Below the pieces are notes generated by a model. The model had not been told where the DNA came from, did no database searches, and was given only the letters and a program-made list of their open reading frames with translations. From the NCBI GenBank assembly GCA_024399035.1, contig JAKSID010000016.1, forward strand, positions 1-56,640: a DNA stretch of 56,640 nucleotides, read 5' to 3'. Both the position numbers and the translations under genes were made by a program. Below, one piece after another: positions 50,715 through 56,640 of this stretch (within the stretch, counting starts at the first letter, position 1; every line of letters starts with the position of its first letter). The stretch comes from Fibrobacter sp. GTDB taxonomy: Bacteria; Fibrobacterota; Fibrobacteria; Fibrobacterales; Fibrobacteraceae.

Positions 50715-50894
50715 CTAGTGAATAAACAGGGGCAAAGCCCAAATCATGGCTATAAGGATGATGTCCTTGTAGGAATCGTCCAAAAGCAGGGTGGATGCCA
50801 AAAAGAATATGATCGTGGACAAAGCCAAGAAAACTAGAAGCGGAAGCTTCTTCTTAAGCTTATTTTTCCAGGTTGTCTTCTCTTCGTTTTCCAT
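50715..50894 (-). CDS. Small 59-residue membrane protein co-transcribed with the cyclase
   Basis: ATG 50894 and TAG at 50715-50717 define a frame whose stop is one base before the cyclase ATG. The product has a basic start (MENEEKTTWKNKLKKKL) and two hydrophobic segments (PLLVFLALSTIIFFLASTLLL and IILIAMIWALPLFIH) linked by DDSYKD. It probably forms a helical hairpin in the membrane with both ends in the cytoplasm. The tight coupling suggests a partner or regulator of the cyclase membrane domain. No known family. Confidence 0.65.
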   Translation of the reverse strand: MENEEKTTWKNKLKKKLPLLVFLALSTIIFFLASTLLLDDSYKDIILIAMIWALPLFIH

Positions 50895-50915
50895 ATTCTT
50901 TTATATAATCTAAAT

Positions 50916-50921
50916 TATAAT
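50916..50921 (+). promoter_or_regulatory. Candidate -10 box of hemW
   Basis: TATAAT, 37 bases before the hemW ATG, lies in the short divergent region shared with the small membrane protein gene. No ribosome-binding site is visible before hemW. Confidence 0.4.
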
Positions 50922-50958
50922 CGTCAAAACTAACAAAAATATTATTTCGTTGTAATTC

Positions 50959-52164
50959 ATGCTGGGTATTTACCTACATATCCCTTTTTGCGCCAAGGTC
51001 TGCGACTACTGCGATTTTCACGTTTTGCCGGCCCACGAGCGGCTTTTTCAGGAGTATACCGACCTGATTTGCGCAGAAATTGGCGTTTTTGAGGCAAATC
51101 ACCCAGGTTTGCTGGCTACTGCCCAGACTTTGTACCTAGGCGGTGGCACCCCCTCCATATTGCCGGGGCACAATGTTCGCCAACTCTTTGACTGTCTTAG
51201 AGATAAGGGTGTCGACGTGACAAAACTCCGTGAAGTTTCCATGGAGTTCAACCCGGAATCCGTAACGGAGGAATCGGTTTACAACGCCATGGCGTGTGGG
51301 GTGAATCGTATCAGTTTAGGGCTCCAGACTTTCGATGCGGGACTGCTGAAAACCATCGGGCGCGCCCACACGGTGGAGCGCGGGCTCTCGGCGCTTGAGT
51401 TCCTTACGAAGATTGACGGTCTCCAGGTTTCGGGCGATTTGATGTTCGATTTGCCCACCCAGACTTTGGATGGGTTCCTTGCCGACGTGGACAGGCTTTC
51501 GGATTACCCCCTGAATCACATCAGCTTTTATGGCCTTACGGTGTCGACCCGGACTGTGCTGGGGCAAAAAGTTTCCAAGGGAATCCTGAAGGTGGACGAG
51601 GACCTTTACGAGGCCATGTACATGGGCGGCGTGGAGATTCTGAAGGGCAAGGGATTTGAACGTTACGAGGTTTCCAACTTCGCAAAACCTGGGTTCGAAA
51701 GCGCCCACAATCGCAATTACTGGGACCGCGGCGAATATGCGGGATTCGGCCCCGGAGCCCATAGTTACTTGGGTTCCAGGCGTTTTTACGCTCCCGAAAT
51801 GTACCCCCGCTGGCGCGATTACGTAAAGGCGGGCGCGGGGGATTTTGCTGCTGCCGACACAACTGCCGGCGCGGCAGAAAACGGCCTTACCGTAGACGCC
51901 TTGACCGCCGACGACAAGCTTGCTGAACTCATCTGGCTCTCCATGCGCCAGGCCCGGGGCCTCGACCTGAACGACCTGGAAGCTCTGGGCTTGCGGCTGA
52001 TGCGCAATGGATTTTCAAAGTGGATTGCTAAGGGTTTTCTTGCTGAAACTGAACGAAATGTGGGTGGCGTAAATCACAGGTTTTTGCAACTTGTAGATCG
52101 CGGTTGGATCTTTATGGACGACATCGTTACAGACCTGATGAATGCTTGCTCCAACTTGGAATAA
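50959..52164 (+). CDS. hemW: Radical SAM heme chaperone HemW
   Basis: HemW-type proteins bind and deliver heme rather than oxidise coproporphyrinogen. The 401-residue product has the radical SAM CxxxCxxC motif CAKVCDYCDF (Cys11, 15, 18), lacking the fourth cysteine of true HemN, as in HemW. Further signs are LGGGTPSILP, MEFNPESVTEE, RISLGLQTFD, GDLMFDLPTQT and YEVSNFAKPGFESAHNRNYWDRGEYAGFGPGAHS. A C-terminal HemN-type helical domain follows. The start at 50959 has no ribosome-binding site. Confidence 0.92.
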   Translation: MLGIYLHIPFCAKVCDYCDFHVLPAHERLFQEYTDLICAEIGVFEANHPGLLATAQTLYLGGGTPSILPGHNVRQLFDCLRDKGVDVTKLREVSMEFNPESVTEESVYNAMACGVNRISLGLQTFDAGLLKTIGRAHTVERGLSALEFLTKIDGLQVSGDLMFDLPTQTLDGFLADVDRLSDYPLNHISFYGLTVSTRTVLGQKVSKGILKVDEDLYEAMYMGGVEILKGKGFERYEVSNFAKPGFESAHNRNYWDRGEYAGFGPGAHSYLGSRRFYAPEMYPRWRDYVKAGAGDFAAADTTAGAAENGLTVDALTADDKLAELIWLSMRQARGLDLNDLEALGLRLMRNGFSKWIAKGFLAETERNVGGVNHRFLQLVDRGWIFMDDIVTDLMNACSNLE

Positions 52165-52264
52165 CCACCTGCGTGAAAAACCTGCGATTCCAGTCACAGA
52201 TTGGGCTCCGCGAATTTTAATCCGTTAAAAAAAACATACATTTATAGCTGATATGGAGGCTTAG

Positions 52265-55054
52265 ATGTGTGTTCGTAATTCCCATTTGGTATCGGTGCTT
52301 TCGCTCGCGTTGCTTTGGCTGGCAACGGGTGTTTTTGCACAGGCCGAAAAGTTGGATTGCGTACCTTATGTCGAAGGCAAAACCGATGGTCGTTGCATGT
52401 ACTATCGCGTGTCCAATGCCGATGCTGGTTCCCCTTCTGCAGCGGTGCCAAAACTTTGTGCTACCGACGACAAGAGCATTATCGGTTGCCCGGCAGAACA
52501 TCGTGTGCCTGGTGCCGAGTTTGATGTGTATGCTCCGGAGGCTGGTGCCAAGGGATTGCATATCCAGCTCAAGGAAACCGGTGCCGAATTGGAGAATGGC
52601 GAAAACGTTACTGCTGGTAGCGATGGTTACCTTTCTTTGAGGGCTTACAGCTACTATCCGATTAACAATGTCCACCTTGGCGTAAAGACTGCGGACATGA
52701 CTAATCCCAACGTCATCTTCGCGCTGAACTACTACGCTCCCGAAGTCAAGTACTACGTGGACGACAAACTGGTCACGAGCGCATCGGAGTTCAATCCCAA
52801 CGTAGGCGACACCATCGCCGTGACTGCAAAGCTTTTTGTTCCCGAGGGAATTGGCCCTGCATACAACAAGCAGGTTAAGGGCGGCGATGTGGATACCCTC
52901 ATTAACGCTCCCTTCTATTTCGACACCCCGGGCGAATCCGAAAACCTCAAGTTCCTTGAAACCAGCGGCAAACCGCTCCTCGAAGACAAGGGCCGCATCC
53001 GCATCGACTTCGTCAAGGGCGAGACTTCCTTCCTGGTAACCGCCACAAAGGCTGTTACCGATGGTTCTCATTTTGGCTTGGAAGGTTTCCCCAACAAGGT
53101 GGACCCGACCGACGAAAAGTACGGCGAGTTCTTTGCCAGCGATCCGTTCCCTGGCGACTTGAAGTTTACGGACCGCGACCTGCCGTCTATTAAGGTGGCT
53201 GCAATCTATGACCACAACGGCGATGGCATTGGCGATAGCATCCGCATCTGGCTCGCTGGCAGCACCGCTTCTGTAACGCTGGATAGCTTTGAATACAGCT
53301 GGCCTACCGATGGCAAGTTCAAGACTTACGACGGTGGCTTCTCCGTGAATAGCGACAAGGACCTTTATACGCTGCCTGGGGTAACTACCAAACTGCAGGA
53401 TCCTGAGGACGCCGAAGGTTCTGTAAGTGCTGTGGCTTGTACCTCCTTAGGCGGTAAGCGCTGCGCAACTGTCAAGAGCGATCTCAAGGATAGCATCGGC
53501 GCTGTGATTCAGTCCGTCACCCTTATTCCTGGTGACGTCGATGCCGACAAGGATACTCTGGTCATTCGCTTTAACAAGATTATCGGCACAACCTGGACCC
53601 AAGGTCAGGGCTTGTTGCACTTGACTTCTGACGCCAAGGATGCAAAGGGCAGCGCTATCGATGTCAAGGCAATCAAGACCAAAAAGAATGAGTGGACTTT
53701 CGTGGTGGCCGCAGGCAAGATCTCTGTGGGCGACTCCCTTAAGATTAACGTCAATTGCAAGTCCGACGATGGTGTAATCACCGCCGCCGACGGCGTGCCC
53801 ACTGCTGCGAACAACCAGTACGTTGCCGTAGACAACTCCGGCCGAATTTACGCCAACGAAAAGAACGGCGTGTACGACCGCGATGGCGACGGCCGCATGG
53901 ATAGCGTTTCTCTCGGTTTCGATTCTCCCATTACCCGCGAGAACTTGAAGAACATGGAAATCACTTTCTACTGGCTTGACTCCAAGGGCAAGGTAGTTGA
54001 AATTACTCCGGACAATGATGACCTGGTTCTTTCTGACGACGGCAGTGTTCTGGGGTACGCCTTGGATCCTGAAAAGTGGAACGTCAAGGAAATGCTCACC
54101 GACATCGATCCCAAGTACCAGAAGTCCGACAAGTACGGCTACGCAAAGATCGAGAATAAGGTGACTGTAGATGGCAAGGAATCCGTCGAGACTACCAAGC
54201 TGGAACTGCTGGACTACATGCCGCCGGTAATCTCCGGCACATTCCTCAAGCCGGAATCTTTCCAGTACATGGAAGCAGACAAGTTTACCATTTCGTTTAC
54301 AGAGCCTATCGGCAAGGACGACTTTAAGCTGGACGCTTCTAGCCTTGCGTTCCTTGTGGATGGCGTGTGGAAAAATTACGATCTTGAAAATCCGGAATGG
54401 AGCAATGGTGGCCGCACGCTCACAGTGCGTTTGGCAACAGGCGTCAAATTGACCCGTCGCATGAACCCCGCCGACTCTGTTCGCTTCGATAACTTTGACT
54501 CGGGCTTCTGCGACGTATATGGCAACAATGCCTCCGACGCATCTTCTGCAGTCATGGTCATGGGTGATCCTCGTGTGATTACCGAAACTGCTTCTTATGC
54601 CGACCTGAATCTCGCCGAAGAACTCAGCACACGCGTCAAGCCCTTTACCAGCGATACCATCAAGGGCGACTTCGACTCCGAGGCTATGTCTTCGCTGGGC
54701 GTGCTCCTGGATGTTGGCTTTGCCACCATCATGAAAAAGGATACTGCAGGCGGCGCTCAACCCGACCTCAAGAAGATCGGCCTTGTTTACGAATTGAATG
54801 TGTATACGAACCTGGGTGGCTACGTAGGTGGCGCCAAGGAAACGATTACGTGCGATGATGAATATTTCTTTGACGGCAACTGCCTTGAAAATCCCGAAAA
54901 GATTTACGTCCGCTGGAACATGCGCGCTGACAATGGCCGCAAGGTTGGCGTGGGCGCCTATCTGGCAAAGTTCAAGGTCAAGGTGTTCGGCGCACAGAGT
55001 GATTTTAAAATTGAAAGAATCTACAGATGGGGTATTACGTCTACCAGACATTAA
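52265..55054 (+). CDS. Large secreted protein with FlgD-like C-terminal domain
   Basis: A 929-residue exported protein. GGAGG lies 7 bases before ATG 52265. The signal peptide has LSLALLWLATGVFAQA as its core. The mature part is rich in Asp, Lys and Gly with Ig-like beta segments. Two short calcium-binding-type loops are visible: DHNGDGIGDS (about 316-325) and DRDGDGRMDS (about 540). The C-terminus (YVRWNMRADNGRKVGVGAYLAKFKVKVFG) resembles FlgD/Por-type terminal domains. No catalytic motif was found. It is probably a surface or outer-membrane adhesion or motility-related protein. It forms an operon with the next gene. Confidence 0.75.
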   Translation: MCVRNSHLVSVLSLALLWLATGVFAQAEKLDCVPYVEGKTDGRCMYYRVSNADAGSPSAAVPKLCATDDKSIIGCPAEHRVPGAEFDVYAPEAGAKGLHIQLKETGAELENGENVTAGSDGYLSLRAYSYYPINNVHLGVKTADMTNPNVIFALNYYAPEVKYYVDDKLVTSASEFNPNVGDTIAVTAKLFVPEGIGPAYNKQVKGGDVDTLINAPFYFDTPGESENLKFLETSGKPLLEDKGRIRIDFVKGETSFLVTATKAVTDGSHFGLEGFPNKVDPTDEKYGEFFASDPFPGDLKFTDRDLPSIKVAAIYDHNGDGIGDSIRIWLAGSTASVTLDSFEYSWPTDGKFKTYDGGFSVNSDKDLYTLPGVTTKLQDPEDAEGSVSAVACTSLGGKRCATVKSDLKDSIGAVIQSVTLIPGDVDADKDTLVIRFNKIIGTTWTQGQGLLHLTSDAKDAKGSAIDVKAIKTKKNEWTFVVAAGKISVGDSLKINVNCKSDDGVITAADGVPTAANNQYVAVDNSGRIYANEKNGVYDRDGDGRMDSVSLGFDSPITRENLKNMEITFYWLDSKGKVVEITPDNDDLVLSDDGSVLGYALDPEKWNVKEMLTDIDPKYQKSDKYGYAKIENKVTVDGKESVETTKLELLDYMPPVISGTFLKPESFQYMEADKFTISFTEPIGKDDFKLDASSLAFLVDGVWKNYDLENPEWSNGGRTLTVRLATGVKLTRRMNPADSVRFDNFDSGFCDVYGNNASDASSAVMVMGDPRVITETASYADLNLAEELSTRVKPFTSDTIKGDFDSEAMSSLGVLLDVGFATIMKKDTAGGAQPDLKKIGLVYELNVYTNLGGYVGGAKETITCDDEYFFDGNCLENPEKIYVRWNMRADNGRKVGVGAYLAKFKVKVFGAQSDFKIERIYRWGITSTRH

Positions 55055-55085
55055 ACTGTCGTAGATTTTTTCAGAGGTTAGCAAT

Positions 55086-56640
55086 ATGAAAACGATATCT
55101 AAAATTGTTTCTATCGCAACGTTGTTCATGACCGTTATTCCGGCCATGGCTGCCTTGGCTGAATACGGGGAACCGCAGAATCCGGCCAATGGTATTTGGA
55201 TTCAGCAGGTTGGCGAAATCGAGCCGCAGGATCCGACCGGCGCAACCTTGTACTACACCAAGTACGAGTACGATAAGTCTGGTGACCGCGTCAAGAGCAT
55301 TAGCTACACCTACAATGGTGCAGGCTTTTTGCTGATGAAGCCGTCGGACCGAAAGACTCTGTGTTACGAAAGCGATGGCGTCGCGGGTGCCGATGGTATT
55401 GTGCATCATCCCGATGGCAAGCACCTGCTGGTTGCTGGCCAGGGCAAGACTGTTTACATGGTCAAGAAGGAAACCCCCGCAGGCGGTAAGTGCCTTACGA
55501 AATCTGCAGGCCTTGTGAATCCCGGTGCCTCCAAGGGTATCTGGCATTTGATGACTGACTACAATCAGAAATTGCTGTGGGGTGCAAATATCCCGGGCGA
55601 ACTTTTCCGTTTCTCCACGGATGTGGTCAAGGATGCTGCAAACAATGGCTTTTCTAACGGCTACAGAGTTACCCTTGTTGCTGATCCTTTGAAACACAAA
55701 AACGATACCACCTTGGCCACCATTATTTGGGATGACTATGGTAGGGCTTACTTTACCCGTTCTGGTTATATGGGTGGCGGTTGCGAAGGTGTTTCTTACT
55801 GTACGGCTGCCAGGAGAAAAGAAAAAAGAGCCGATGCCTATTTCGGTATTTTGACTGATACGGTGAAAACCCTTGTGACTGCAAAGAATCAGGGTACGAT
55901 CGGTGGCGCTATTGGTGACTCTGTGATTACTTCTCTTACCAAGAAGGTTTTGATTGACTCCTTGGAAGGTGCTCACGGCGGTACCTACGATAAGTACTCC
56001 GGAACGATTTTCTTGTTCGGTGGCGCAAGGATTGTGCAGATTGCTCCTTACACCGACCAGGGCGTTTTTGATCCCAAGGTTGTAGCAACCATTGACCTTC
56101 GCGATTATTTCTTTAACGACAACGGCTTCTCTGGCCAGAACAAGACCGGTGGCGTTGACGGCTGGCGCCTTGACCAAGGTACTACCGATGGCTTGGGCCA
56201 CTTGTTTGTTGCTTCCAATACCGGCCACATGATTTTCGTTGACTTTGCCGGTAACAGCCAAAAGCGTATTGACAACAATGTGCTCGTTCACGTGCAGTGG
56301 ATCGATGCTTACCTCGACGACTTGGCACCCCTTGTAGGTGCAGGCGCAGACCTTATCAAGGGTACTGTGGGTAAGGTCGATGTTGTTTCCAGCAGCAGCA
56401 CTGCAAGGAGCAGCTCCTCCATGGTGGTCCGCAGCAGTTCTTCTGCAAGGAGCAGCTCCTCCGCAAAGAGCAGTTCCAGTGTTTCTAGTTCCAGCACTAA
56501 TCCCAGCAGCTCCGGCAGCGAACCTACAAGCAGCTCTAGTGCTGATCCCAAGAGCAGTTCTAGTGCTGATCCTAAGAGCAGCTCTAGCGTTGATCCCAAC
56601 AGCAGTTCTAGCAATGATCCTGAAAGCAGCTCCAGCGTTG
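55086..56640 (+). CDS. Secreted protein with poly-Ser linker, 3' end cut off by window
   Basis: ATG 55086 follows AGAGG at 9 bases and lies 31 bases after the preceding stop. The frame is open to the end of the window (518 codons). The signal peptide is MKTISKIVSIATLFMTVIPAMA. A repeat-rich beta-propeller-like domain follows (for example HHPDGKHLLVAGQG, LLWGANIPGELFRFS, GRAYFTRSGYMGGG, GHLFVASNTGHMIFVDF). From about residue 435 begins a Ser-rich linker with SSSSA/DPKSSSS-type units that continues to the edge. Such linkers join domains in Fibrobacter secreted proteins. Catalytic function is not evident in the visible part. Confidence 0.8.
   Translation, partial: MKTISKIVSIATLFMTVIPAMAALAEYGEPQNPANGIWIQQVGEIEPQDPTGATLYYTKYEYDKSGDRVKSISYTYNGAGFLLMKPSDRKTLCYESDGVAGADGIVHHPDGKHLLVAGQGKTVYMVKKETPAGGKCLTKSAGLVNPGASKGIWHLMTDYNQKLLWGANIPGELFRFSTDVVKDAANNGFSNGYRVTLVADPLKHKNDTTLATIIWDDYGRAYFTRSGYMGGGCEGVSYCTAARRKEKRADAYFGILTDTVKTLVTAKNQGTIGGAIGDSVITSLTKKVLIDSLEGAHGGTYDKYSGTIFLFGGARIVQIAPYTDQGVFDPKVVATIDLRDYFFNDNGFSGQNKTGGVDGWRLDQGTTDGLGHLFVASNTGHMIFVDFAGNSQKRIDNNVLVHVQWIDAYLDDLAPLVGAGADLIKGTVGKVDVVSSSSTARSSSSMVVRSSSSARSSSSAKSSSSVSSSSTNPSSSGSEPTSSSSADPKSSSSADPKSSSSVDPNSSSSNDPESSSSV

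Noticed and set aside
56380..56640. Possible CRISPR or minisatellite array
   Set aside because: The short periodicity is coding repetition of a poly-Ser linker; there are no spacers of constant length.

Overview
The window looks like chromosomal DNA of a Fibrobacter-type bacterium (Fibrobacterota). Three things suggest this. Secreted proteins end in a FlgD/Por-like terminal domain or a long poly-Ser linker of the kind typical of Fibrobacter surface proteins. Short palindromic repeats of several families are scattered between and inside genes. Many transcription units start after a TATATTT(G) box. The genus is an inference from these features, not from an alignment.

Layout. 1-10564: the 3' part of a respiratory complex I operon, nuoF (partial) to nuoN, in tightly coupled order, with an unusually short NuoG, a long NuoH and an acidic tail on NuoM. 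10565-14923: interspersed repeats, a secreted GLUG-repeat protein with a 49-residue peptide gene behind it, an Rpn-type nuclease and a broken relative. 14924-19886: ispF, a Na+/phosphate symporter-like protein, a one-TM unknown protein and a repeat-derived SGNH lipoprotein. 19887-29506: an accessory, AT-rich, repeat-rich island. It holds two orphan genes in an operon, a KTSC protein, two candidate small RNAs, an RloA/RloB (AbiL-like) anti-phage pair, a nucleotidyltransferase-fold protein whose reading frame has been invaded by repeats, and a membrane protein with an overlapping second frame. 29507-44596: a minus-strand surface polysaccharide operon with a WecG/TagA/CpsF enzyme, five other glycosyltransferases, an acetyltransferase, Wzy-like polymerase, Wzx-like flippase, UDP-galactopyranose mutase, pyruvyl transferase, a nitroreductase-like protein, and GDP-fucose synthesis (gmd, fcl). 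44597-45828: a Panacea (SocA-like) antitoxin with an unidentified partner. 45829-49217: a secreted C39-like peptidase with calcium-binding repeats, a candidate small RNA or micro-ORF, and tRNA-Gly(GCC). 49218-52164: a class III nucleotidyl cyclase with a previously missed 59-residue membrane partner, and hemW. 52265-56640: two secreted proteins in one operon; the second runs off the window.

The genes fall into three layers: core metabolism (complex I, ispF, hemW, tRNA), envelope building (polysaccharide and secreted proteins), and accessory defence or toxin genes embedded in repeats. The most unusual signal is the repeat population. At least five families are visible. One 200-bp composite repeat flanks most accessory modules. 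Short elements have become parts of proteins: an in-frame 30-bp insertion and a replaced C-terminus in one gene, and the start codon and n-region of another. No CRISPR array, integrase or insertion-sequence transposase is visible.
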